This document shows positions 37,148 to 45,621 of a stretch of DNA of 64,000 bases, piece after piece. Positions within the stretch are counted from its first letter, which is position 1. Each line of letters starts with the position of its first letter. Source of the DNA: Hongsoonwoonella zoysiae. Lineage in GTDB: Bacteria > Pseudomonadota > Alphaproteobacteria > Rhizobiales > Stappiaceae. The position numbers were made by a program, and so were the translations under genes. Location: assembly GCF_013266695.1 (NCBI RefSeq), contig NZ_JABRXF010000003.1:310001-374000 (forward strand), given 5' to 3'. Below the pieces are notes generated by a model that saw nothing but the letters and a program-made list of their open reading frames with translations, was not told the DNA's origin and made no database searches.

Positions 37148-37197
37148 AGTATCTTGAAAATACGGCAGCGGGAAAACTGCGGATCTCTCCTTCCCGG

Positions 37198-37677
37198 TCA
37201 CGTTCCATGGTAGTGGAGCGTCAGGCTGCGCCGATGACCGCTCGCGCGATGCTCAACCACGTATATTTCCTGCCAGGTTCCAAGGTCGAGGCGCCGGTCG
37301 ACGACCGGCACCTGAAGGCTCACGCCGGTTAGCGCCGCCTTGACGTGGGCTGGCATGTCGTCGGGGCCTTCGAGCGAATGTCGCCAGCCGTAGTCCGCCG
37401 GCGCCAATTCGTCGAGCGCGTCGAGTATGTCGGCCTGCACGTCCGGGTCGGTATTTTCCTGCACGACGAGCGAGGCGGACGTATGCTGCAGAAAAAGCGT
37501 CAGCAATCCATCGCACGCATCGACCGTTTCGAGCCATCGGTTGATGTTTGCCGAAATTCCCAGCATGGAGCGGCCTCGTGTGGAAACAAGCAGCCGCCCC
37601 AGATGTTGCTTGAGTTCGCGCGCTTCCTCGTCCAGCGTCCAGGCGCCAATGCCGGCGCCACCGCCTTTTCCCGGCAT
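37198..37677 (-). CDS. yjbQ: YjbQ family protein (UPF0047)
   Basis: A 159-aa protein with the YjbQ signature: FLQHTSASLVVQENTDPDV (about 62-80), GPDDMPAHVKAALTG, and the metal-site LGTWQEIYVVEHR near the end. Conserved His and Gln residues form a small metal or phosphate site. Some members show weak thiamine phosphate synthase activity, but the true role is unclear. The ATG at 37677 follows GGGA closely. The frame stays open far upstream to 38820 only as antisense to the esterase gene. Confidence 0.92.
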   Translation of the reverse strand: MPGKGGGAGIGAWTLDEEARELKQHLGRLLVSTRGRSMLGISANINRWLETVDACDGLLTLFLQHTSASLVVQENTDPDVQADILDALDELAPADYGWRHSLEGPDDMPAHVKAALTGVSLQVPVVDRRLDLGTWQEIYVVEHRASGHRRSLTLHYHGT

Positions 37678-37851
37678 GGTTCCCACCCCGCAGAACTTCA
37701 TCTGGAGGAAAACTATGCGGCGCGTAGGCACGATGCGCAAGGCACCGGCTTGAACCCCGCACTTGTGGAAAATTACCAAAGGGGAGAAACTTGGCTGCCG
37801 CGTTGCCGAATTGGCTTGCGGCCCGAAGCTACGGTTGGATATTTCAACGCC

Positions 37852-38808
37852 ATGGCCGATCTCGATCCCGACCTTTTCCTGAACGAGGCGATCTCGCCAG
37901 AGACGAGGGACTTCAACAACGAGCTTGTCGCCCGGCTTGCAGCCCTGCCGGATCAGTGGGCCTATCCCCCCGCCTTGATACGGGAGCGGCGCGCGCAGGG
38001 CCTGGGCCCTTTTCCGCTGCCGCCCAAGAGTGAGCGGGCGGAAACGATTACGATCTCCGGCCCACACGGCGATATCCCTTTGCGCATCATCCCGCCAGAG
38101 GGGCGAGCGCCCGTCGGCGCCTATCTTCACATTCACGGTGGCGGCTGGACCCTGGGCGCCGCCGACCAGCAGGATCCACGCCTGGTGGAGATCGCCGACA
38201 ACACCGGGCTCGTCGTCGTCTCGGTGGATTACCGGCTTGCGCCCGAACACCCCTATCCGGAAGGCCCCGACGACTGCGAGGCCGCCGCCCTCTGGCTTTT
38301 GTCGGAAGGGGCGCTCAGGTTCGGCATCGAGCGGTTTGCGATCGGCGGCGATTCGGCCGGCGCGAACCTGTCGGCGACGACATTGCTCAGGCTGCGAAAT
38401 TCGCGCGGGGCATGTCCTTTCTCCGCGGTCGTCTTCATCTGCGGCTGCTTCGACCTGACACTGACGCCGAGCGCGCGGGCGTGGGGGACGGAAAAGCTCG
38501 TGCTCAACACGCGGGATATAGAGATGTTCACGCGCCACTACCTCGCCCGGGGCGGCGATCCGGCGGATGCGGACATTTCCCCGCTTTTCGCCGACCTTTC
38601 GAATATGCCTCCCGCCCACTTCGTCGTCGGCACGCGTGATCCCCTGCTGGACGATACGCTTTTCATGGCGAGCCGCTGGCGGGCAGCCGGCAATGCTTGC
38701 GAGTTGCAGGTCTATCCGGGTGGTTGCCACGTATTCCAGCATTTCCCGCTCGGGATCGCGGACCAAAGCAACACCGAGATAGACCGGTTCCTGGTCACCC
38801 GAATCTGA
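37852..38808 (+). CDS. Alpha/beta hydrolase of the hormone-sensitive lipase (HSL) family
   Basis: A 318-aa esterase or lipase. The oxyanion motif HGGGW (95-99) and nucleophile S168 in GGDSAGAN define the HSL (family IV) group. The Asp (GTRDPLLDD) and His (GGCHVFQHF) complete the triad. No signal peptide, so cytoplasmic. The ATG at 37852 gives the family length. Divergent from yjbQ with 174 bases between. Natural substrate unknown; short-chain acyl esters are typical. Confidence 0.9.
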   Translation: MADLDPDLFLNEAISPETRDFNNELVARLAALPDQWAYPPALIRERRAQGLGPFPLPPKSERAETITISGPHGDIPLRIIPPEGRAPVGAYLHIHGGGWTLGAADQQDPRLVEIADNTGLVVVSVDYRLAPEHPYPEGPDDCEAAALWLLSEGALRFGIERFAIGGDSAGANLSATTLLRLRNSRGACPFSAVVFICGCFDLTLTPSARAWGTEKLVLNTRDIEMFTRHYLARGGDPADADISPLFADLSNMPPAHFVVGTRDPLLDDTLFMASRWRAAGNACELQVYPGGCHVFQHFPLGIADQSNTEIDRFLVTRI

Positions 38809-38881
38809 AGTTCGTCTCAATTTCCGGCATGCTCTGAACGAACTTCGGATTCAAAAGGGTGACTGGCAAACATATGCTTCA

Positions 38882-38956
38882 AGTGTGGTTTTTGAATTCG
38901 AAATACGCTCCGGGAGGCAGCTGCCAGGATGAGGCGTATTTCAAATCCACCACACT
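38882..38956. repeat. 75-bp imperfect inverted repeat upstream of the thioesterase gene
   Basis: AGTGTGGT (38882-38889) pairs with ACCACACT (38949-38956). Inside it GAAATACGC (38900-38908) pairs with GCGTATTTC (38934-38942), and the centre holds GGCAGCTGCC. The whole could fold as one long interrupted hairpin. It lies in a 255-base gap and could be an intergenic repeat, a terminator for the esterase gene, or a leader element. Confidence 0.6.
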
Positions 38957-39063
38957 GGCCCTCCACGCAGGCGTTGCGTGAATGCAGCCCTTTGCCGGGC
39001 GAATTAAGAAACAAGCCACCGTGCACACCGGGCAGTTCACGTCCGGAGACAAGGAAAGAAGAC

Positions 39064-39930
39064 ATGCCGGCCGTGGAGACGCTGTTTTCCTTCGTAAATC
39101 GCTGGGAGTGCGACGAGAACGACCATCTCAACGTTCAGTTCTATTTCTCCCGCTTCGATGAGGCCGACCGCCAGTTTCGCCTTATTACCGGGCTCACCGA
39201 CGCGCTTGTCGGCACCCGCCGTGTGCGGCACGTGCGCTATCACTGCGAACTGGTGACCGGCGATGTCCTTGTCGTGCGTTCGTTCGTCGCCTTCGACGGC
39301 CCGCACATGCTTACCGTTGTTCACGAGATGTGCACGGACGAAGGCGTCCTTTCGGCCACCGCGATCGATGGCTATGAAGTCGCCGAAACCGCAATCCGCG
39401 AGTTGAGGCGCCGTTTCAAGGCGTTCGAGCGGGAAATGCCCGACGAGGCGCTGCCACGTGGCCTTTCCGCCGCACAGCCCTCATTCAAGGTCAGTCCGGA
39501 TGCGCTGATCAAGGCGGGTGCCGCGGTCGTCAACCGGTCGACGATCACCGCGCGAAATCTCGGACCGGACAGCCGCGCCGACGACGAGCTGGCGCTCGCG
39601 CGTTTTACCGAAGGCGCGCCACATGTCTGGAACATGACGCCGATGACGAGCCGCTGGCTGGCCGAACGCGGACTCGGTCGCGTCGCGGTGGAAATGAAGC
39701 TTGCCTGGGCCGGACCTATCAAGGCGGGCGATCCGGTCCTCGTCATCAGCGGCCCGGTGGCGGCGGCGAAATCCACTTTCACCTTCCGCCATCACCTTTT
39801 CGAGGCGCGGGCCAGCCGCCTCGCAGCGGTATGCGAGGTCGTAGCGCTGACAATGGACCTTGAGACGCGCAAAGCCGTGCCTCTTGAAGATGACATCCGC
39901 AAGGCGATCGCAGACATGGCGATCGGCTGA
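39064..39930 (+). CDS. Double-hotdog thioesterase family protein
   Basis: A 288-aa protein made of two hotdog-like halves. The first (about 1-110) reads WECDENDHLNVQFYFSRFDEA, close to the 4-hydroxybenzoyl-CoA/YbgC-type motif with its active-site Asp. The second (about 150-280) repeats the plan, with WNMTPMTSRWLAERG. Such proteins hydrolyse acyl-CoA or bind it. AAGGAAAG lies six bases before the ATG at 39064; the open stretch back to 38929 crosses the repeat. Alone on this strand; substrate unknown. Confidence 0.8.
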   Translation: MPAVETLFSFVNRWECDENDHLNVQFYFSRFDEADRQFRLITGLTDALVGTRRVRHVRYHCELVTGDVLVVRSFVAFDGPHMLTVVHEMCTDEGVLSATAIDGYEVAETAIRELRRRFKAFEREMPDEALPRGLSAAQPSFKVSPDALIKAGAAVVNRSTITARNLGPDSRADDELALARFTEGAPHVWNMTPMTSRWLAERGLGRVAVEMKLAWAGPIKAGDPVLVISGPVAAAKSTFTFRHHLFEARASRLAAVCEVVALTMDLETRKAVPLEDDIRKAIADMAIG

Positions 39931-39955
39931 ACGGCGCACTATCGGCAGGCCATGC

Positions 39956-40450
39956 CTATTGGTTGGAGTCCTCGAATTCGTCGCGCAGATCCTTCATGAG
40001 GCCGAAGAACCTGCGCATCGCCTTCTCGGTGAAATCCAGCGCCCGGTCGATCTGCTCTTCGTCGTTCCGCGTCAGGCTGTCGGACGGTGCATCGGTCTTC
40101 GGTCTGACATCGTCTTCCGAAATTCCACTCAACGCCTCGTCCGCCGCGCGGCTGATGGCGAGAATTTTCGCCTCCAACTCGCTATTGCGTGCGGAAAGCC
40201 TCTCGATCTCGCTTCTGAGTTTGTCGATCTCGTCTTCCAGCGCAAGCTGTGCGTCCGGAACCGGCGCACAGCGCCAGGCCCCGTTCGCCTTCTGGCAGAG
40301 CGAAACATGGCCGCTCTCCCGGTCAACCCGCAGATAGCCCTCGTCCGTTTTCTCGATGCTGTAGCGCTCGCGGTCGAGCGTCTCTTCCTGGGCAAAGGCC
40401 GTTTGCGCCAGCAGGATGCCGAGCAGGAACGCAATCACCCTTGGAATCAT
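39956..40450 (-). CDS. Exported coiled-coil protein, family not recognised
   Basis: A 164-aa protein with a signal peptide (MIPRVIAFLLGILLAQTAFA). A short domain with two cysteines (SLCQKANGAWRCAP) follows, which may form a disulphide. A coiled-coil stretch comes next (about 70-105, LEDEIDKLRSEIERLSARNS). The tail is acidic and polar. It looks like a periplasmic protein found in many rhizobial genomes, but no function is known to me. The ATG at 40450 fits the signal peptide better than one at 40474. Confidence 0.72.
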   Translation of the reverse strand: MIPRVIAFLLGILLAQTAFAQEETLDRERYSIEKTDEGYLRVDRESGHVSLCQKANGAWRCAPVPDAQLALEDEIDKLRSEIERLSARNSELEAKILAISRAADEALSGISEDDVRPKTDAPSDSLTRNDEEQIDRALDFTEKAMRRFFGLMKDLRDEFEDSNQ

Positions 40451-40527
40451 TTTGGTATCCTCGCGGCAAGCCATTGAGATGCAATCATAACGGCTTTGAA
40501 GCGCAAGGGCATCAAATGAGTTGCCGG

Positions 40528-41148
40528 TTATTCGGCGCTAAAGGGCTCCCGGTCGCTCTTCAGGGCATCTTCCAGAAGCTCCAGGCTGTCCTGCCCCCAG
40601 AATACCTCTCCCTTCCAGACGTAGCTTGGCGAACCGAAGACGCCCGCCTCGACCGCCTCCTGCCGAAGGGCCTCATAGCGCTCGGCGATTTCCGGTTCAT
40701 CCGCCGCTTTCAGGATCTCACCGCCGTCGATGCCGAGGTCGTCGAGAATCGCCTTCAGCACATCGCGCTCGGCAATGTCGCGCTCCTCCGCCCAGCAGGC
40801 GCGGAAGGCACGGTCGGAAAAATCTCTCACCGGGCCGCCTTCGCGCGCGAGCACGATTACCGCACGATTTGCGGGTCCGGCATCGGTCGGAAAGTGTTTC
40901 GGGTGAAGGTTTAGCGGAAGGTCCCGCTTTTCGCGCCACCGCTGCAGGTCGAGAAGCCGGTATGCCTGGCGCGCGGGGTGGCGCTTGCCAAGCGGCAGCC
41001 CGCCCGTTTCGGCGAACACCTGCCCAAGATCCACCGGCTTGAAACGCACTGCATAGCCATATTCATCCGCAAGCTTCAAAACCGCCTGGTGTCCGAGGTA
41101 GGCCCAGGGTGAAACTTGTGAGAAATAATAATCGATAACGCGCTGCAT
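40528..41148 (-). CDS. 2-hydroxychromene-2-carboxylate isomerase (DsbA-like, kappa-GST fold)
   Basis: A 206-aa protein starting MQRVIDYYFSQVSPWAYLG. The SPW turn with its Ser is the glutathione-activating site of this family. The late FGSPSYVWKGEVFWGQDSLE stretch (cis-Pro loop and end) is also diagnostic. Enzymes of this family isomerise a ring-opened intermediate in naphthalene-type breakdown, but many members have other, unknown glutathione-dependent roles. No aromatic pathway genes are nearby. It lies 57 bases after the DNA ligase gene, in the same direction. Confidence 0.9.
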   Translation of the reverse strand: MQRVIDYYFSQVSPWAYLGHQAVLKLADEYGYAVRFKPVDLGQVFAETGGLPLGKRHPARQAYRLLDLQRWREKRDLPLNLHPKHFPTDAGPANRAVIVLAREGGPVRDFSDRAFRACWAEERDIAERDVLKAILDDLGIDGGEILKAADEPEIAERYEALRQEAVEAGVFGSPSYVWKGEVFWGQDSLELLEDALKSDREPFSAE

Positions 41149-41205
41149 CGTGCGATCTCCGCTGAGAATTTTCGGCGGCTACCCTGCGCGCGCATGGCCC
41201 ATGTT

Positions 41206-42837
41206 TCAAGCCTTCTCGTCGTCGTTCACCAAAGCTTCAAGAAGGTCGATGCGGTCCGCTTCCGCCGGCGGTTTGTCCCACCTGAGGCGGGCAATACGCG
41301 GAAAGCGCATGGCAAGGCCCGATTTATGTCGTTTCGAACGCGCAATTCCCTCAAACGCAATCTCAAGCACGAGTCCGTTTTCGCTTGTGTGGACAACCTC
41401 GCGCACAGGGCCGAAACGGTTCAGAGTATTGTTGCGCACGAAGCGATCGATCTTCAGCAACTCCTCGTCGGTAAAGCCGAAATAAGCCTTGCCGACCGGC
41501 ACAAGCTCGCCTTCGCGCCAGACGCCGAATGTGTAATCGGAGTAATAGGAAGAGCGTTTTCCGTGTCCACGCTGCGCATACATCAGCACGGCATCAACGA
41601 GGAACGGGTCGCGTTTCCACTTGAACCACAGGCCCTTCGGCCTGCCCGGAACGTATGGGGCGTCCCGGCGTTTCAACATGACGCCCTCGATTGCGGCGGC
41701 ATCCTCGCCCGCATCGAAACGTGCGGGATCCTCGCGCGCCGAGGCAAGTTCCGCCCAGCTTGAAAAGCCGACCATTGGCGAAACATGCAAGGCCGGATGG
41801 CCTAGACGGTCGAGAAAGTCCTCCAGCCTGTCGCGCCGCTCCTCGAACGGCCGCTCGCGCAAGTCTTCGCCATCAAGCGCCAGAAGGTCATAGGCGCGAA
41901 TACCGACGGGGGCGGAGTTCATCAGCGCCTTCGTCACGGTCTTTCGGTTCAGCCTTTGCTGAAGCGCGTTGAAGGACTGCACCCGTCCCTCGATCATGAC
42001 GAGAAGCTCACCATCGATCGCCGCATCGAAGTCGAACTCGTCCACGAGATCGCGAAAGGCTGCGGAAATATCGTCGCCGGAGCGTGAAAAAAGCTTTCGC
42101 GCAGTTGCGCCGTTCCGCTCCCGTCCGGCAACGGCCTGTACCCGGATGCCGTCCCACTTCCATTCGGCAGCGAAATGCTCAGGCTGCAGGCGCTCGAAAT
42201 CCGCCTCGTCGATCGGGTGCGCCAGCATCGGCGGACGGAAGGGCGCCGGGTTGTTCGTCTCAGGCTTTTCGGCGCCCCCTTCGGCCCAGGCGAACAGGGC
42301 CTCGTAAGGCGGTTTCAGGCCGTGCCAGACCTCTTCCACATCATCGGGAGAAAGAGACCCGAGCCCGGCGACCACCGTTTTCGCAAGCCTCGCCGAAACG
42401 CCGACACGCATACCTCCGGTCACGAGTTTTAAAAGCGCCCAGCGCCCGGTCTCGTCCAGCGTGTCGAGCCAGCCGGAAACGAGGCCCGGAACTTCGGTCT
42501 TGCCGGCCTTGGAAAGCGTCTCGACAACTTCCGAAAGGTTCGGCGGAGCCGCATTCGCGCCTTCGCGCTTGGGCCACATCAGCGCGATGGTCTCGGAAAG
42601 GTCGCCCACGAAATCGTAGGATAGGGCGAACAGCACCGGGTCGGTCCGTTCGCCAATCAGCGAGCGCAGCATCGCGGGCTTGGCGTGCCGGAAATCGAGT
42701 TCACCGGTAAGCGCGGCCAGCGCCAGTCCCCGGTCCGGGTCGGGGGTTGAGGCGAAGTAGTCCGTCAGCAACGCAAGCTTCGCATTGCGCCTCGGCTCGA
42801 AGGAAAGGCGGTCGAGCAGTTCGGCGAAATCCTGCAT
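41206..42837 (-). CDS. ATP-dependent DNA ligase (cisplatin-resistance type)
   Basis: A 543-aa ligase that seals nicks using ATP. An N-terminal helical DNA-binding region precedes the nucleotidyltransferase domain with K227 in EWKWDGIRVQ. Then follow DGELLVM, the FEERRDRLE region and motif V (GLWFKWKRD), and a C-terminal OB fold. This type sits in bacterial clusters with an MBL-fold exonuclease and often an Lhr-like helicase and a phosphoesterase, thought to act in damage repair. Here the exonuclease is two genes upstream; helicase and phosphoesterase are absent from the window. It starts 16 bases after the NTF2-like gene. Confidence 0.93.
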   Translation of the reverse strand: MQDFAELLDRLSFEPRRNAKLALLTDYFASTPDPDRGLALAALTGELDFRHAKPAMLRSLIGERTDPVLFALSYDFVGDLSETIALMWPKREGANAAPPNLSEVVETLSKAGKTEVPGLVSGWLDTLDETGRWALLKLVTGGMRVGVSARLAKTVVAGLGSLSPDDVEEVWHGLKPPYEALFAWAEGGAEKPETNNPAPFRPPMLAHPIDEADFERLQPEHFAAEWKWDGIRVQAVAGRERNGATARKLFSRSGDDISAAFRDLVDEFDFDAAIDGELLVMIEGRVQSFNALQQRLNRKTVTKALMNSAPVGIRAYDLLALDGEDLRERPFEERRDRLEDFLDRLGHPALHVSPMVGFSSWAELASAREDPARFDAGEDAAAIEGVMLKRRDAPYVPGRPKGLWFKWKRDPFLVDAVLMYAQRGHGKRSSYYSDYTFGVWREGELVPVGKAYFGFTDEELLKIDRFVRNNTLNRFGPVREVVHTSENGLVLEIAFEGIARSKRHKSGLAMRFPRIARLRWDKPPAEADRIDLLEALVNDDEKA

Positions 42838-42853
42838 TGCCGCCCGCCCCCGC

Positions 42854-43273
42854 TCACATCTCGTTCACGATCATCGCGATGCGCCAGTCCTCGCCTTCGA
42901 GCATCAGGTGGTAGTGGCAGGTAAACTCCAGGATCGGCTCGTCATCGCGGTCGTCCTGCGACCACGCCAGCGATACGAGCGCGGTGGAGCCGCTGACATG
43001 CGCCGAAATCACTTCGAAGTCGGAGTGGACGACGTCTTCCTTTTCAAGCGCTTCGAGCAGTTTCTCGATGTTTTCAAGAAGCTCCTCTTCATCGGCGAAA
43101 TGCGTGCCCCGCCCGAACTGCCAGATCACCACCGGAAAGGCAAAGCAATCCGCGATCGCGTGCGCATCGTAGTCGTCGAAACCTGCCCGATAGGCCTCGA
43201 AGAGTTCGGCGATCGCTGCCTGCGCCTCTTCCTCGTAAGCGTCTTCGCCCATTTGGCTGCTGTCGTCCTGCAT
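42854..43273 (-). CDS. NTF2/SnoaL-like protein of unknown function
   Basis: A 139-aa acidic protein with the NTF2-like pattern: a long helix (AIAELFEAYRAGFDDYDAHAIA), DCFAFPVVIWQFG, and late beta strands ending CHYHLMLEGEDWRIAMIVNE. The fold forms a small pocket used for ligand binding or catalysis. The ATG at 43273 has GGGAG nine bases upstream. It stands between ligase and exonuclease genes in the same orientation, so it is probably co-expressed, but I know of no DNA-repair role for this fold. Confidence 0.75.
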   Translation of the reverse strand: MQDDSSQMGEDAYEEEAQAAIAELFEAYRAGFDDYDAHAIADCFAFPVVIWQFGRGTHFADEEELLENIEKLLEALEKEDVVHSDFEVISAHVSGSTALVSLAWSQDDRDDEPILEFTCHYHLMLEGEDWRIAMIVNEM

Positions 43274-43340
43274 CACAATCATCTCCCTCCTCATTTCCCG
43301 ACAGGTATCGGAAATTGAGGCAATAGCACGGCCTTGATTT

Positions 43341-44378
43341 CTAAGTTCCACCGGATTCTGAGGTTTCGCCGCTGTCTTCATATCCGATCAGGTTCAGCGG
43401 CCGCGCTTTCAGCCCCATTGTCCCGCACCAGTGGACAAGCGCTTCTTCCGCCCCATGCGTCACCCAGATTTCCTCTGCTCCCGTTTCCGCGACGGTCGCG
43501 CAAAGGTCGTCCCAGTCGGCATGATCGGAAATGATGAGCGGCAGTTCGGCGCCGCGCTGGCGCGCGCGCGCCCTCACCCGCATCCAGCCGCTGGCGGCCG
43601 CCGTCACCGGGTCACCGAAGCGCCTCGACCAGCGGTCGGCAAGTTGCCCTGGCGGCGCGATGACGATTTCGCCCGCCAGTTCCCGCCCGCGCTTGCCGAC
43701 GGGCTCAAGCGGACCAAGCTTCACCCCTTCTTCCTCATAAAGCCGGCACAGCGCCTCCAGCGCTCCGTGCAGGTAGACAGGCTTGTCGTATCCCGCCTGG
43801 CGAAGCAGCGCGATCACGCGTTGCGCCTTGCCGAGCGCATATGCCCCGACAAGATGCGTCTTGTCAGGAAACAGCTCCAACGACTTCAAGAGCTTCGCGA
43901 TCTCGTCTTCGGCCTTAGGATGGCGGAAAACGGGCAGTCCGAACGTCGCTTCGGTGATAAATATATCGCACGGCACGAGTTCGAAGGCAGCGCACGTCGG
44001 GTCGGCCTGCCGCTTGTAGTCGCCCGAGACGACGATCCTGAAGCCAGAGAAATCCAGTTTGATCTGGCAGGAGCCGAGCACGTGGCCGGCGGGGTGGAAG
44101 GAAACCGCGACATTGCCGATGGGCATGCTTTCGCCAATTCCTGCCATCTCGGTGACACTTGCGAAGTCCTCGCCATATCGCGCGGCCATGATCTTCAGCG
44201 TCTCGGCGCTTGCCATCACCGCGCCATGGCCCGCGCGGGCGTGGTCCGCATGGCCATGCGTTATCAGCGCACGCTTCACCGGGCGCACGGGGTCGATATG
44301 AAATCCGCCGGCCGGACAATAAAGGCCGGCTTCGGTCAGTATCAGATGTTCGCGCGAGGTGTTAATCAGTGCCCCCAA
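43341..44378 (-). CDS. Ligase-associated DNA exonuclease (metallo-beta-lactamase fold)
   Basis: A 345-aa MBL-fold nuclease. The metal motif HGHADH (41-46) is followed by a His in HPAGHVLGS and an Asp in VSGDYKRQ. Later SDHADWDDL is the beta-CASP-type motif. Together these match the SNM1/Artemis-like exonuclease encoded with this class of DNA ligase. The start is a TTG at 44378 without a clear ribosome site; no ATG lies near the conserved N-terminus, so the start is uncertain. First gene of the cluster with the NTF2-like protein and ligase. Confidence 0.9.
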   Translation of the reverse strand: MGALINTSREHLILTEAGLYCPAGGFHIDPVRPVKRALITHGHADHARAGHGAVMASAETLKIMAARYGEDFASVTEMAGIGESMPIGNVAVSFHPAGHVLGSCQIKLDFSGFRIVVSGDYKRQADPTCAAFELVPCDIFITEATFGLPVFRHPKAEDEIAKLLKSLELFPDKTHLVGAYALGKAQRVIALLRQAGYDKPVYLHGALEALCRLYEEEGVKLGPLEPVGKRGRELAGEIVIAPPGQLADRWSRRFGDPVTAAASGWMRVRARARQRGAELPLIISDHADWDDLCATVAETGAEEIWVTHGAEEALVHWCGTMGLKARPLNLIGYEDSGETSESGGT

Positions 44379-44607
44379 AAATAGAATTTACCGAGCGGCA
44401 TCGGATCTTTACCCGACAAGATAGGCTGTTTTGCCCCGCTGTCACCGGATTGTCGAATCATGACATTTCACGGACCGGCATACCCGGATTCAGGCACCCC
44501 ATTTCAATCATGGCCATGCCGTTCAGGCTCTATTCAATTTCCCGCCGTAAAATTCCGCATGGATCGGACCCGCCTTTAGCGGCCCGTCCGATAAGGGATA
44601 TGACGTC

Positions 44608-45453
44608 ATGAAATGGTTTTCCGCTATTCTTGGTGCAACATTTATCGCAGTTGTCTCTTCGGCTGCACCGGCGTTCGCCGAAATCGTGCATCTCCGGTCC
44701 CACCAAAGCGGGCGCTATGTCACGCTAAGTGCGGATCGCGCGGGCCTTCTTGCCGCCACCGCGCGAAAAAAGCGTAATGCCGCCAAGCTCGATCTTGTGC
44801 ATCTGTCCGGCAACCGGGTCGCCTTTCGTGTGCCGAACGATAATACATTCGTGCGCGCCGGTGTCGGGCGCCACACGCTTCTTTCCGCCGGCAGCCTTGA
44901 AATCGACGGTTGGGAAACATTCGAGATGCACCGCCTCTCGCGCCACCGCTTCGCGCTTCGTTCGCTGCAGAACGGAAAATATGTGCGCGCGGGCGTAGGT
45001 CGCGGTTCCCTGCTTGCTGCCGTCAGCAAGCGGATCGGCGAATGGGAGACCTTCGTGCTCGTCAAGGCGCGGAGCAGGCCCCACGCGAGAAAGCCGGCAA
45101 TTCCCTCGCTTTACGGCGATTGGCAGATCCGGCTCGTGCGCGGAGAAAACGGGCGCCTTACTCCGGTCGCCCCCGTACTTGCCCAATTCGCGAAGATGGA
45201 AGTTGGGCCAACAGGCCGCTTCACCGCTTTTGCCGGATGCAACGAAATTGCAGGCCGCCTCTCTCAGGACCGGACGCGCATCGCCGTTTCGCGCGTTGTC
45301 ACGACGAACAAGGGCTGTTCGGGCAAACGAGGCGATCTGGAGCGCCGGTTCCTCGACGCGATCCGCTCAGCCATCCGCGTCAACGGCAACCGCCAGCGGC
45401 TCACACTTTATGAACGCGGCGGCCGGCCGCTCATGGTGCTTTCCGGGCGCTAA
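44608..45453 (+). CDS. Exported protein: fascin-like repeats plus META domain
   Basis: A 281-aa protein with a signal peptide (about 1-24, cut near AFAE). Residues 25-155 show two similar units, each with a GRYVTL/GKYVRAG-type strand, LLSA/LLAA and WETFE/WETFV, typical of fascin-like actin-crosslinking beta-trefoil domains. Residues 165-281 form a META (HslJ-like) domain with LYGDWQI, FAGCNEIAGRL and LTLYERGGRPLMVL. Both domain types are known, but I do not recall this pairing. A periplasmic or surface role, perhaps binding a glycan or stress-related, is inference. AAGGGA lies nine bases before the ATG. Confidence 0.75.
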   Translation: MKWFSAILGATFIAVVSSAAPAFAEIVHLRSHQSGRYVTLSADRAGLLAATARKKRNAAKLDLVHLSGNRVAFRVPNDNTFVRAGVGRHTLLSAGSLEIDGWETFEMHRLSRHRFALRSLQNGKYVRAGVGRGSLLAAVSKRIGEWETFVLVKARSRPHARKPAIPSLYGDWQIRLVRGENGRLTPVAPVLAQFAKMEVGPTGRFTAFAGCNEIAGRLSQDRTRIAVSRVVTTNKGCSGKRGDLERRFLDAIRSAIRVNGNRQRLTLYERGGRPLMVLSGR

Positions 45454-45621
45454 CCGCCGGTCAGGGCAGGAATTAGGGCGGCGGCGCGATCCGCTTTTTG
45501 CATATGGCCGCAATTCCTGACGGCATCGATCTGTTTTCGGGCGGCGCCAGCGTTGGCCGTATGGTCAAATCGGCTTTCGAAATCACTCACGACGGGCGCC
45601 CCGCGAAGGAACTGCCGAAAC

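Noticed and set aside
37678-38820. Upstream extension of the yjbQ frame
   Set aside because: The extra 381 codons are antisense to the HSL esterase. The YjbQ family starts near 37677.
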